From: Pelecanus crispus
Taxonomy: Eukaryota; Chordata; Aves; Pelecaniformes; Pelecanidae
Direction of reading: 5' to 3'
Assembly: GCF_030463565.1 (NCBI RefSeq)
Contig: NC_134646.1
Location: 45,565,240 to 45,629,239 of the forward strand
DNA length: 64,000 nucleotides
In this document: positions 48,938 to 62,600 of the stretch, piece by piece
Layout of the letters: each line of letters begins with the position of its first letter
Position numbering within the stretch: the stretch's first letter is position 1
The notes under the pieces: generated by a model
Database searches by the model: none
What the model was told of the DNA's origin: nothing
Seen by the model: the letters and a program-made list of their open reading frames with translations, nothing else
Made by a program: the position numbers and the translations under genes

Positions 48938-51900
48938 CACCACAGTGCAATGCCCTCATGCCAGGTACAGTTATAATGCTTCTAAAATTATAATTGACTA
49001 TGGAAATGTTGATAAAAGCAAACCAGCCAGTTCATCACCTTGTGCTATTGGTCTTTTGAGCAATATTCTGCAGCAAGAAAGCATCACCCTTTCTACCCCA
49101 TTCCAGCACAGTAACACATGACTCAGTTTTGTGCTGAGCATGCAAAATTTGGTGGTTAGGCTATTGTGAAGAGGGCAAGCTGTCAGGCTGACCAAAGTGT
49201 TGGGCTAGAAATCATGCCTGTTGGCTGTCCAGCATGTCCCATCTGCACTTAAGTGCTCTAAAAGCATGATTTCTCCTCCCCCAAAGTACTGCCCTTGCTC
49301 TCGTTGGCGTGTTACTTTCAGATTGAGTGGCACTAGCCAATGTTGGTGGCAAGGAGAGCCCCACTCAAAAACCTGGTGACTTTGTAGCAGTTAATTAGGA
49401 GGGATATGTGTTTGTTGTGAGCTCCTGAGTTGCTGCTGTCAGGTCCCCTGGGTGAGCATCTGCACAGACAGGTAGAGCCTGGGCTGCTCAGCTGCCCCAC
49501 CACCTCTCCCCGTCTCCATCTAGATGGAGGCATTGCTCTTGGTGAACTCACCCCAGATGCATGCAGAGGTTTGTTGGTTTTGGTTTTGTGTTTGGTTTTT
49601 TTTTTTTTTTTTTTTTTTCCAACTATCACACATTTCTGTGAGACCTTTTCACCAACTTTAAAAAAAAAAAAAAAAAAAAAAAGCCACGCTGTATTGAAAC
49701 TTGTTATTTGGTGCCACCTGGTGTTTAAATGACCAGCCTGAGAAAGGAACCGTGCCTGCAGAGGAACGGACTCATGTTTTTGGGGTACAGGCAGAAATCA
49801 TCGCTTGATGCGGTAAACTGGAGCTACAGCTTTGCTGCGTCTTGCAGGTGGGGAAATGCATACAAAACAAGAAATCTCAGTTATCCTAAACGGCTTTCTG
49901 AGCTGGTGCTTCTCTTAGGGAGAGGCGGTCAATGTTCACTGAAGTTCGCCAAGACAGACGGCAGAGGGCATTAATGAATGCCTTAAGTATCGGGGTTTGC
50001 TTCCCAGCAAAAAATCTGAATTTCCCTGAGAGTGTAAATGTACTCTTTTCCTTCAACCTTCCCCCCCCCCGCCCCCCTTTTTATCATGATGTGGCTATGT
50101 TTGTCATTAATTTGTGCATACCTTGTTTTCATTTCTGCATCTTTTCCTATATACTTCCTGTATAAAAATAAAGCAAAATATTGCTGACAAACCCAGGTCT
50201 ACTCTGCCTGAAGTGATGGGAATGTACTGAACAGAAAAATACAGAACTGTTAGGCATATGGTTGAGCAAGCCTAAGCTTCATGAAGAATAATGAAAAAAC
50301 TGAAAGCCGTTTTTCCCTCCTTACTGTTCAGTTATGGCAAAAAGAGTCAGCTGAGACGTCCTTTTGATGGGAGTATTGCTGGTTTTACCAGACCCGGTGG
50401 ACTGCCCTTTTAGAGCTGTAAGACTGATCAAAAGAAAATACTCAGCTACTCTAATACTTTATAGGCATGTTTCGCTCTTGTACTATTTAATTTCTGATAG
50501 GCAAGTTCAGGACTGGACTAATTTACTCCTGGCATGGAGCCTGGGATGTAGCATGCCAAAGAGCAGTATATAATAACTACAATTGAACGGAGGAGTGTAG
50601 GTCAGCACACGTTTCACACCCCTCCTTTTACTGCTGGAGTCATGGGGTAAAATCTACTCTTTTTGCCAACTTTGGTGAAGGTGTAAATGCATATGCACAG
50701 TGTAATGGCTTTAAATCTTGGATTCCTACTTGTATGCGCCAGATGGATCTTGTATAAATGTTCCACTTTACAGCATGTTAGCATTTGCTAGTAGTTAGCT
50801 GGAGGTTATAGCTGCCAGACTTTTCTGTGGCAGTTTCCAGGCTTAAAAAAAAAAAGGCAAAAAAGGGAAAACACAAACACAAACAGACAAAACAATCGCC
50901 CACACAAGAGGGAATGTCAAGATAATAGATAAAACTAATTTTAAGAATTGCGTGTACCTGTATTTGTTCTTGAACCATGTTTGATTTGGCTTGTACTGAT
51001 TTGAACTACATTGGGTAGAGGAATTTTAGGATTTGTAAGGAAAACTATCTCCATTTATCAATAATGATTGAAAAAGTCTTATAAATGTTAGTGTATTGTA
51101 CACAGGATTGTTGTTAACTTAGGAAATGTATATATAGCTGTATATGTGTATGTCTTTTTCTTAAAAAACAAGTCTGGGACCTAGATAAGCTACCAAATTA
51201 ATTTAATCATCTTTTAATTTGATGATATAGGCCAGAAATATTTTTCAATATATGCACTACTGTATATAAAATGCATTTTGTACTCTCTGTATTTGCTAAA
51301 CACCTTTGTCTTCACTAACTAGAAGAATAATTCTTGCAGACTATATCTTTAAGACATGACAATATGCATTTTAGTAGGCTACTAATTCTTGCCTCAAGTT
51401 CAAATGTGCTCCTCTATATACCTGAGGCATATATTAATGGTCTAGTAAAATATGCTTTAGAGTGTCTGCATTTCATATTTCTCTCTTTCCTTTTCCCTTT
51501 CTCTTCCCCTATCCTTTTCCTTTGAAATCAAATTTGTAATTGCTGAATTAAAAAAAAAAAAAAAAAGACAAAAGGAGGTTCCAAAAATGCAGAATTAAAA
51601 TTCACTGGGTTTATGAGGCACATGTTTAAAACATACAATATTGGCTGGGCAAATTGATAAAAACAGGGCAAAACCAGGTCTTTTCTAGCTGGCTTCTTTC
51701 TCTTGCTCTCCTTCTACTGCCTCTTTCTCTCTCCCTCCCACGACTCTCTCATACTCCAACCAACAAGCACGGTTTTGTCCTCATAAAAAGCACGTCAATG
51801 CTTTAATCCAACATTACCATTACAGGTGTATAAGAGGTATGTGATGCCACTCCCGTGACTTACAGGAGGGTTTCATCACGCTCCCATAGACAGCCGGGGG

Positions 51901-52599
51901 GTGCCTGTGGCGCTGCTGTGAGCCCCACTGAGCGTGAGGGGCATCCCCCCCATCCCGCACCCTCTCCCGAGCGTGCCAGCAGCAGAAAGGCTTGGTGTAA
52001 TCCGGCTGTGACCCTGAACGGCCAATGCCTCTGGAGGCATGGAGAGGAGCATACAGCCTTGTTTGGTGTTGGCCCCAACACACGGCACCCGTGAAAGTGA
52101 GCAGCTGCAAAACTCCCCCAGCCTCAGGGGAGAAAGATTTCGATAGCACCGAAGGCGTCAGAAGTCGTGCTCCTGGGCTCCCACGCCATGGAGAACAACA
52201 TGCGTGCCCGGTTGATGTGCTGTGAATAGTCCCACAGAAACCTCTTGTTTCAATTTAGGCAGGTACTTCCGTACCCTGGGGGATTAGGCTGGCAAGACCT
52301 GTTTCTGTCCTCTGGGCAGTACCGCTGAAGGCAACGGACTCTCAAGAGGCAATGCTTCTCGGTAGCATTGTGGGTTTTTTTCCTCTACAAGGGCAAGTTC
52401 AAAGTCTTTTGCTCTGAGGGAAAATTTACAGTGTTTTTTCCTTAGGATCCTCCTGTATGTGAAGAAGAAAACGTTCATACAGCTGTGGCCATACTCAAAT
52501 GTCACAACTGCATCTGTTGCCTTTTTCTGCAAGATCTTGCCACCGGTCCTGGGTTTAACATCAGATACGATCTCTTGCGGTATTTAGGGTTGATAATGT
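48938..52599. other. Gene-free DNA with simple repeats
   Basis: Apart from the T/A inverted repeat described separately, this holds a C-rich run near 50060-50077 and an AATAAA near 50166-50171 that could end an unannotated plus-strand transcript. An A run lies near 51549-51565, and a GC-richer patch at 51885-52060. No coding region is supported. Confidence 0.45.
49596..49682. repeat. T23/A23 inverted repeat with a 41-bp loop
   Basis: Twenty-three T (49596-49618) are followed by 41 bp and then 23 A (49660-49682). The arms are perfectly complementary and could form a hairpin. Confidence 0.95.
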
Positions 52600-53650
52600 C
52601 TCATTTTTTAAAATGTAGTGAAAAATGTCTGGAAATTTAATAGTTGCGCTTCCCACCGTGGAAAGCACATTTGCAGAAAAAAATGAATTGTTACCAATAG
52701 CTCTAATTGCCAGTTAGATCATTAAACTTTGCCTTGGGTCAGCCTTTCAATCTGCCAGAAGACTATTAAGTACAGATTAAGAGGCCTTTGCTAGCATTAA
52801 CTTTGGACTCATAAGGCATCGCTGTTCGCAAATACTGTGAGTTTTATTTGAGCGAATTTCAGCAGCGGAGCATTTTTCTCAAAACATTCATTAGCAACCG
52901 ACTTTGAAAGAGACTGAAGGCCGTAATCGGATTATTCGCTTCCCACTGGATGCGGAGGACACAGGCTTCTGCTTGTCTTGCGTTGCTGTTGGATCCTTCC
53001 CTGCTCCCTTTAATAGCTGAGGTATTGTTGAACGGCCGCGGTCCAGGGGCCGTGTCCTTTTGTGCCGCGAGGGCTCGCATTCCCTTCTGCTCTCCGCCAG
53101 CGTCTCCTTACTGGAATGCTCAGTGGAACATTTTAATCGTTGGAAGTGTTCACTTCTGAGCTCACCATGCATTTTAGTTCTGCGCTGTTGGCCGGGATTG
53201 ATATATGCGGGGAAGAAAGCTTTAAAAGGCCTTTGGATGTGTTTGCGAAAAGCTTATTTACCGTATGAATGGTAAAAAAACCGAAATGTGTGCACCGTGC
53301 CGGGCCGTGCGCAGTTTCCAGGCATATTTTACCGATAAAAAAAAATCTTTCCTGCCTGTTGAATTTATGGCCGAGATAGCCAGATTACTAGAAACACTTA
53401 CGTGTTTAATCTTTTCATGTTTTGAGCAGGAGAAGGTAGGGCAAGAGAGTCGCCCAACGAAAATGCAGTGGAATTGCTTTTTATTTTGTGGAGATTGTAA
53501 ATTCTGTTATGGAAAATGTAATAAAGAAGCAGCTTAAACAAAAAGAGTGGCTGTGTGAAATCGCAAAATTTCCATTGGGTGAAAACAAATCCTAACTTTA
53601 TGTACATTTCCCCTGAGAGATGTAATGTGAATGCTAACAGCTGTTTTTAG
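52600..53650. promoter_or_regulatory. Candidate conserved non-coding element
   Basis: A repeat-free block with balanced composition, retained CpGs (for example 52820-52880, 52920-52960, 53028-53100) and clusters of homeodomain-type ATTA/TAAT cores. It stands out from the flanking sequence. It lies on the HAND2 side of SCRG1, where distal enhancers are expected. No comparison was possible, so the call is by composition only. Confidence 0.3.
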
Positions 53651-56600
53651 TTTCTTATTCCCTGATTAGGTTTAAATTAAAGGAAGGATGTCATATTGAA
53701 TTATGAAGAATTACTTATTTTACGTATTTTGGTTTATACATACCTTCTATCACAGTCTCGCTGTGGCACTTGCAAGGACGTATTGAACATGTGCATGCAA
53801 ATAATATTAAAAGCAAACTGGCTGCAGCATAGTGGTTCTGACGGAAAAATGCGTACAGCTCCCACATTTCCCTCCCCAGTACCTTCACTGGGAAGGGAAC
53901 ACTACCCCGCCACACCTAGGCTTCCCCTGCAAGACAGGTCATTTGCTGCCCGGGGAAGAAGGGCTGTGTCTTTGGGAAACATCCCCTGCGGGACCCTCTG
54001 CTCCGTGGGGTCCCGCTGAGGGACCGGCAGTCTGGGGCATCTCCCCTGACCCAGATAAGAGGGGACAAGCTCCCGGAGACAGGCAGTGTGTCCAGGTCTG
54101 AGCCATACCTGGAGCGAGCTGAGCGGGAGGGGAAGGGAGAAGGAAATGCCGCGGACGGCCGTGCTGTTCCTAAATGCAGGCTCTTTACTTAATGTCTGCT
54201 TTCAGCAAGCATCCAGGCAATCCAGCAGCCCAGAGGTTTGAAATTCACTCTCTGGGGAGATTTACATCTCTCTTCCAAAGGGAAGTGCTTTCTTGCTGTG
54301 GAAGATGGTATTGTATGACTTACCTAAGCAGTCACAGCTCCGTGGTGTAGCTCAAGCTGGCGTAGGTTTGGTTCAACTGCAGATGAAAAGATTAGAAAAG
54401 CTCAGTTTGAACAATTGGCACACTCACAGTTTTGCAAATCGGTTTCGAAGTATTTCATGGGACGCTTTGACTGCTATTTTTCTTGCAAATTATCAGCTCT
54501 GCAGGAGTTGCAAGACATAAAGGATTCATTAATGAAAACCACTCTGGTAAATATATATGTACACACACACACATATATTTGAAATAGAGTAGGAAAAAAG
54601 AATAAAATTAGTGAGTTGGACAGAAAAAGTGCTGATTTGAGTAAGGGGGTTTACAGAGCTGTACTGTGTCATGCAACATACCATTTGGGGTTGGGATCAA
54701 AGGGGAAGAGATCTTCCAGGAGCTCCATGCCTGGTGGGTGTCTATATTTTGCACAAGTGAAGAGCCTGCTAGCACAGCCTCTGCAGTGTGAGTTGCAGTA
54801 ACGTAACACAGAGATGCAAAGAAGGTGCTGTCTTGCTGCAGCTGGAAATCATGCTCCTCTTAGATGTGCAAAAAGCTGAACAGCCCATCTATATCTTTGT
54901 GCTTCTGTAATCATCTCTCCTCTTTTTCCTTCTTCAGAAGAGATTGTTTACACCATGCTACGTTTTCAAGTGGAGGACGAGGAACTTGCTGCTGACCTGC
55001 AGGGTCATTGCATCAAAAAGAAAGGATGATACTCTGAGAAGTGTAATTCTCGAAGCTGGCAGGCAAGGGAAAAGGAAGATGGAGATGGGGATGTGCGAAG
55101 CAGTTTTGCCATGAGCCTCTGGGCATCCTGTGGAGCAGCACCTCAGGTGTGCTTGCCTTGGCCTCCACTGGGCTTCCCCAAATGTTCTGCCCCAAAATCC
55201 CAAATAACACTAACCTTCCCTCCTGTCAAGACAGGGCATTTGGGCCAGGTCTGCTGGAGGGGAAGGGGAGACCAGCTCTGGAAATGCAAACACCAGCAAA
55301 GTCTGGTGGTGGGGGTGCTGCAGCCTGCTCTGGGGCGTTCTGGTGGCTGAGGTCTCCCTCCGTGCCTTGGGGCCTGGGGAGGAAGAGGAGGCCATGGAGC
55401 AGGACGTAGAGTGAGAGCGCTGCTGGTCACCACTGATCTTTTTGAGAGACACTGCTTTAAGGAAAAGAAAAGTACTAATCATGGCACTGTTATATGGTAG
55501 AGCTGGCCATTCACTTATAATTTATTAGTGTGACTTTAAGAATAATTCTCCTGTCCTACCATTCCATCTAGAACAGAAAGAAGTCAGAACTCCTCAGTCT
55601 GCTTAGAAATATCTGATCTGATGACCCCCTCAAGTGACCATCAGCACAGCTGCCGGTTTCCATCATCCCAAGTAAAGAACAGTCTGAAGATGATGCCGCT
55701 TTGCCAGTCACAGTGTGTAACGCTACTTCAAATGTTCTCCAGACAAGTCCCACTTTAGGTTTGACCCGCACCACAAGGCATGCAGAAACTGGGACCTATG
55801 CAGCCTCTGCAGGGGCTGGTGGCTACTTCCCGGTCCTTATCCTGTAGGAATTGTACGTATCTTGCTATATGGGTTACCTTGTCTTATCAATGTCTTATTC
55901 ATCAGCTCTTTCCTCTCTGCTAGTCTGTAAAGTCTTTGGGATGTTTGTAGTCTTCAGCAACAGTTTTGTGTAGTAACAGTAATAATACTACTACTAATGC
56001 TGTTGTCTTTATCTTAAGGTTTCAAAGAGGCAGTGGCCATCATTCTTGGAGAAAGGGTGACCACCGACTCACACTCTTGCCCTGAAATTTCCAGATTCAT
56101 CTTGCTCTATCACTGTATGTATCCCATCTGACATTGACTCAGAATATTTCTGTACTGATTTCCCCTCTGTAACATGGAGGCAAGAGAGACATCTGCTTCT
56201 CAAAAGCACAGTGTAAAATTAAATACCATACTGTTTTGAAACACTTTAATGCAATATGAACAGGAGCTATTAAAGTACCTCAGACTGAGAGGGGGAGAGA
56301 GAGTCTTTTATTACACATTTTGGAAAAAAGCCCCTGCAGAAGAGACAATGGATACTTCATCAGTTTCTTTACCTTCCTTTTTAAATCAGCTATGAGACAT
56401 ATAAACTTGTAACTTGCATACACTGATGCTTTTTTTTCCTTTTCTTTCATTCTATGTGCATATCTATAGCTTATTGCAGCTTCTGTGCCTCCTTTCAGCC
56501 AGAATACTTTTTCCTATTGATCTGTGGTATTTTGCTTAGCAAGTAAAATATCCTTGAACAATACCACTTTTTAGTCAGTCACGCCACTGATTTATTTCAG

Positions 56601-59600
56601 CTTTGGAAAACTGACCCTTTTCAAGTTCCCAACGTACATATTGTGACTGGTGTCATGTTTTGTCTGCACACAGCAAATGCAACTGGATTAAAGTCACTGG
56701 TACCAAAGCAACTCCTAATTTTTCAGACCAGCGAGTAGGTCTCTGGCCTTTCTCATTCTCAGGCTTCATGGAAAATAAGGCAACGGGCAAGAATGGTTAA
56801 AATGTACAGGTAGTTGCCACACACACACACAAGTTAAAAAAAAAAGTTCCCTCTGCTTTGGAAAGTTGGGATTTTCTCCTCCATGTTCTTGACTGAGACA
56901 GTGACCAAGAAGGACATTTCTCCAGCCTGTAGGTCCCTGCAGTCCCTGGTCTCAAAAAGAGAAAACAGAAACAAATATTCCAGTAGCAACTACTCAATTA
57001 CTCCCTCGCTGTCAGGTGAAGTGTTCCATGAAGTGGGTTGGTGTGTTTTGGATATGTTACTGAGTGATGCATTTAATCAAGAACACCTCACAGTTGTGAG
57101 ACTTGCTTTTTTCTTTTTCTTCTTTCTTTTTATTTTTTCCTTTTTCCTTTTTCCTTTTTTTCTTTTTTCTTTTTTCTTTTTCCATCCCTTTCTCATCTCT
57201 TCTCTTACCCCTTTTCTGCTTTTTCCTCTCTCTCTCTCTTTCTTTCCTCAATAGCTGAATCTATTGACAAGTAAATCCCCTCCTTCAGTTACTTTAATAT
57301 GCTTTCATACCATGTTTGCTTGACTTTATTTCTCAGCTTTGTTATTTCCACTCCCCAGTAAAATCTATCACCTTTGAGTGAGTTATTTGCTTTTCCGGAC
57401 TGCAGCAAATACCACCCACTCTGTTAAGGTCAGGCTCCAGCTCTTTGACTTCGCTATTGTTCCATCCCTTCCTTACCCACTCTGTCATTGCAGTACGACA
57501 GCTCCAGCTGGGAGGGCAGGGAAATCACTCCCTCAAGAGCAGTTTATCATGGCAATAAATGTTATGTGTTTTACTAGGATGCCATCAAAGTTCACCATCA
57601 TGCTGAAGCCGAAACAATTGTTTCTTTTATTCATCTATTATACATACTGTATTGGGTAGGTGCCTATATCTTGCAGAGGTCAGCATCCTGAAGGTGCAAG
57701 ACTTTACTTCTAGCTTCTGCTGTGTTGTGAAAATTACAGAATTTGCAGAGAGAGACATCATAATATTTTTAATTAATTACTGCTTCTCAGTTTTCTTCCT
57801 GTTCTCCCTACTGCCTGGGTTTTAATTACTTTGCGTCTCCAAAGTCACGTCAATTAAATGGTATACATGGCCTTTACATTTCTTTCTGGTTGTTTTCTTC
57901 TTTTTATGGTACTGCCTGTGCACAGCTCTGTTGACTTCAAAGCATCAGAGGCCTGAGATTTTTGTGACTGCAACTGGTACTCAGCAGAATCCGGCCAGCC
58001 AGCTGAATTGGTCTGTCATTCATGAAATTAGATTTTTTTTTTTTTTTTCCAGATACTAGACAGAAAAGAGAAACCTTTCTGCTTGCATTCCCTCCCCCAT
58101 CTTCCTATTAAATATTGATCATTCCTCAGCCAAGAGAGCTTAATAAAAACTGAGAATACACTTTACTGCATTAATTTCATCCAGCAGAATTGCTTGTAGT
58201 AATATGAAAACAAGTTGCTGAATGTGTGACAGGGTAATTCACTGAGCACTAAAGGAAATTGCTTAAAACAAAAAGAAATTTGTTATACTCTAAGCTCTCA
58301 GTGACATATGAGAGCTCCCAGTATTCTGGTGGGAAAAATGGTCAGCAGTCTTGCACTGACATATGTTAGGTATTTCAGTTGCCTGCGATGCAGGTTTGGA
58401 TAGAGTGAAAATATCTGGGACTTTAGGTTAAATTCCCAGCAACATTTTCAGTCAAGAACATGAAAGAAAAATTGAAAAGGCAGAATATTTCACTTTAACG
58501 TTTTCCTACAGAAACCCCTTTCATTCTTTTTTTTTTTTCAGAACACTGTGTTTCTAAATCTGGCTCAGTTTAGTGAAGAGAAGAGAAAGCAACACCCAAA
58601 CCCAGCATTCAGAGCTTCCCCTCCTCTTCCTCCCAGGCAGAAGGGGCTGGCAGCTCACCTCACACACGCTGTTTGCTCCATCCTGCCAGTGGCACTGCAG
58701 TCACCCACAGTGATCGGTGCAGAGACAACGCTGTGGATCCCAGTGCTCCCGATGACCTATTTCACCATGAAATAGAGGCTTAGAGTCAACCAAGATAAAC
58801 CAGAGCCACCATTCCTGAAATCACCTTCGGGATGGATTGGGGAACTTCGCTGTAAAGACAGATCAGAGGTTCAGTGATAGGGCTCCATCCCCCTGTCCCC
58901 CGTGTCAGGCTAGGTACCCTTGAGAAAACTAAGTATTCACTGCTGGGATCTTAATTTCGGGACCGCTGCATGATTTATTTCGTCTTATATTATGCAGGAA
59001 TGCCAGCTGCAGACAGAAGGGAGAAAGCTTTGCTTTGACTAATGAACGATATGATGCATATTGAGTCTGCAAGAGGAAGAAAGGAAGATATATCACTGGT
59101 GGATGGGACTCAGCTTCAAGGAGGTAAATATCAAGTGCAAAAATAGAGGATCATTAAATGAGATGATACAGCAGGACTGTTGCTATTGGTGTCAACAGCT
59201 GTTTTCTTTCTCCTGATATGATCAGTGTTCGCTTATTGGTGCTCGGCTGAGCTGGATTAAAAGCTTTTGATCAAAAGGCAAAGAAGGACATATTTTCCTG
59301 CTGCATATTTTCCTGCTTTCTGGGTGTTTTTTTCTGTTGGAAATGGATATTTGGCCACAAATATTATAAAAAGTTTGTGTCCTTGCTTTCAAGAAAGAAT
59401 GCTGACTGGGGGTTAAGAAGGTTACTCAAAGCAAGTGCAAATGCTTGGGTCTGGAAGCAGTGTTTTCTAACTGCATTCGTGGTAGGATGTAGAGTGCCTT
59501 TCCACTGCCTCTGCTGTTGAGCAGTGACATGTAATTCAGTAAGGAGGCCAGAGGCTGGGGTTGTTTTCTGACAGGCAATTTGATGGTCCATAGTTAGAGC

Positions 59601-62600
59601 AATAACAAGAGCGTAATGAGGCTTTTTGGGTGAGATAATTCAACGTTTGTGTGGCACTGCCATAGTTTCCATGGGTTTGGTCAGCTTCAGTCAGCACAGG
59701 TTTTGTCCTCCACCAGACTCCTGAACTAGGGTTTCAGAGCTAGAAGTAGGAGATCCAGAAAGCACAGCACTCTTCCCTCCTGGCTACCACCTCTTTGTTT
59801 TCAAGTCCAAACACTGCCTCCATGTCAGGATGCACATTTATTTCAGGGCCCCTGAGAGCTAATGGAGCCAGCATACTGCCAGCCACTGGAAGGGAACGCA
59901 TTTCTCCCCTGTGCTCCAATTATCCATGGTGTTATCTAAAGCTGAAATGCTTTTGGGCATTGTTAAGGTGTTATCGCTAATTTTTATCCCTTGGCTCACC
60001 TTTGGTTCTGACTAACCAGCTGAGCAAAAGGTAGTAACATAACATAGACTGACTCAGATGGCAAAAGAATGCTTTTAAATATCATTAAAGGTTCCTTAGG
60101 GCTTTGGGTGGCTACACAGATAGCGCAGTTTTGTATGAATTAAAAAATATAAACAAAGCATGAATTTATTTATTGTAGCCAGGCTGAGACTGAAGTCAAA
60201 GAGATGGCCTGTTACCTATCTCAGCCAGCTTCAAAATGGGAGATTATTTAAATTCAGTGTATCAGCAAAGCTTTGCAGTAAAGGCATAAATGGTTGGGGG
60301 GGTAGCTCTAATGCTTTCTAAGGTCATAAAGAATAATTTGACTTACATTTTGGTTCAGATGGTCAAGTCCCAGACACCAATAGCTGAACGGTCTTGGGAA
60401 TATGCAGGTGCTCTTCTAGTCACCTGACTTCTGTTTAATTTGGTTTAAAGTGTTGCCTCTGGTCAAGGGAGTGACTATGGCTTCCTGTGTTGAAAAGGCT
60501 TTTCACATCCCTTCCCTGTGTAACCAGAGCTGTTCAATAAAATTGTGGTCTTCCTGCCATTACCTTTTAGAGCTGTGTTACATCACAGCCAAGATAGCCC
60601 ACTGTTTTGACCCCTCCCCCCCCCAAAGAAATTAAAAATGAAAAAAATAACCTAGTAAAGCCTTACCAAGCCTGTAGTCCTTTTGCATGGCTGCACTATC
60701 TGCAGCTCAAGCTTCTGACAACTCAATATAAGCATGTTTGGTTAAAATAGTGGGGTCTAAATGATAGATGGAATGGCTGCATCGTATCTTGGGAAAACAT
60801 TTAAAAGGGTGTTTTGTTTCTGTGAGTACACTTGGGATTTGATGTAATAGTGCTTGCAAGAGTTGATACAGAGGAAATTATTGCTTCCCAATAAAATTCT
60901 CCATTTTTATTGGCTCACGTACAGAGAATGGCAGCCAGCTGATAAAATACTCGGTGGAATTTTCCTTCCATCTAGCCATGTACTCTACAGCTATGAAGTG
61001 CATATTTTTTTAAAGTGGGCAGATTATGATTATTTGAAAGCATTTTATGTTTATCATACTACACTTTAGGTGGGAGTCTTTACATATTTTGTGCTTTAAC
61101 TGAAACTTTGGCTTTTAAACCTGCTGGATGTGACAGTAAAGTAAAGAATAATCATTAAAATAATCATATAAATCTCTTATCTCTGTCAGATATTTACAGG
61201 CAAAGTAAGATGTATATTCTGCAAAAGCATTTTTAACTTTTCACATGCGATACGGATTCCATATAGAATGTCTAGTCAAGGACATACATATATACATACA
61301 CACACATATACATAATATGGCTTTGTAAGACTGAAACTGTAAACAACATTTGCAAAATATTACTTCATCAGGGGCATGAAAATCTAGAAAACAGATCAGC
61401 CTTACTATCTTCCCTAAAATAAACACAGACTTCCTCAGAAATTTAAACTCTGCATCATTACTTGCATTTACTAATAACAGTTCCTTAACTTTCCAGAATG
61501 GAAAATCTTCAATTTCCTACTCATTTAGTTACTGGAAAGTATAAAACATTTCATCCCATTAAGCTGGGTTTTCTTTGTTCACAAGGGGGAATTTGATTCC
61601 TAAGCATTAGGGCCAGAAGAGGACCTAGCTGATGGGTTTTTAGGTGCCTGCTCTCTGGAACACATGCCAGGCTCCCCATCTTCCCAGGCTGTGCACTGAG
61701 AAAGCTGGGTTGCCCCAGGAGGGAAGCCCCTGCGACTGAAATTGCACAGAGCTACCCTGCTCTGTGGCAGGTACAGGGCACCAGGTATCTTAAATCTGGT
61801 CCCCTCCGCAGGGTTACAGGGGAGGTCCCTCTCTTCATGGCATCCATGGGTGGTTTGAGGGACATCTCCAACTAGAAGAGTAAAGACTCTTTTCCACCCA
61901 AGACACCAAAGAGCACTCTCCTGGTGGGTAGCTCTGAAAGCACTGAAAAGCACTGTCATGGCAGTTTTCACTGCTGCTTGTGAGGAATAGGAGCCTAGCA
62001 AGGGGGTGAGGTTTGTTTTGGGGTGGCCTCCTGCAGCACCTCCTCTGGGCACCTGGGGTAGGTACACTAGTTTGTCCGTCTGGTTAATGGGTGAGCTGAG
62101 CTCTTCTGCAATCCCAGCAGACGTGACTGCCAGGGAACTGTCAAAATAAAATAAAAAAAAGCAAGGAGACAGTTGAGCTTAGTGCTGCAGGGCTCAGCTG
62201 ACTAAAGGTTGTGGAATCACAGGTTTGGACTTAAGCAGCAATGTATCTATCACCTGAACTCTGCTTTGCCTGCTGTTTCCTGACCTGGCCTCCTTTTTCA
62301 GTGACATTTTGGCTAGAACTCAGCAGGGGTTGGGATCAGCTTTGTAAAAAGGTGCTTATCCACGGCAAAGCAAAGCAGGTCAGTGCTGTCCAGACCTGGC
62401 CTAGTAAGTTGTAGAGGTGCAAATGGAGTTGCTGATGTATTATACCTGCTTTCTGGGCGAGCAGCAGCTGAGAAGGGGATCTAACAGTGGAGACTGAGAT
62501 GTCTAAGCCCATTTCTTGGCCTAGCCCTCTCCAGCGTTTATATACTAGTAATACGCTCAGTCTACCTACTTTTCTGTCACTGGGAATTTATAAACCGCCT

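Noticed and set aside
61600-62067. 155-codon minus-strand frame
   Set aside because: It has no recognised domain, no splice or promoter context and ordinary composition. It may be chance; a protein search would settle it.
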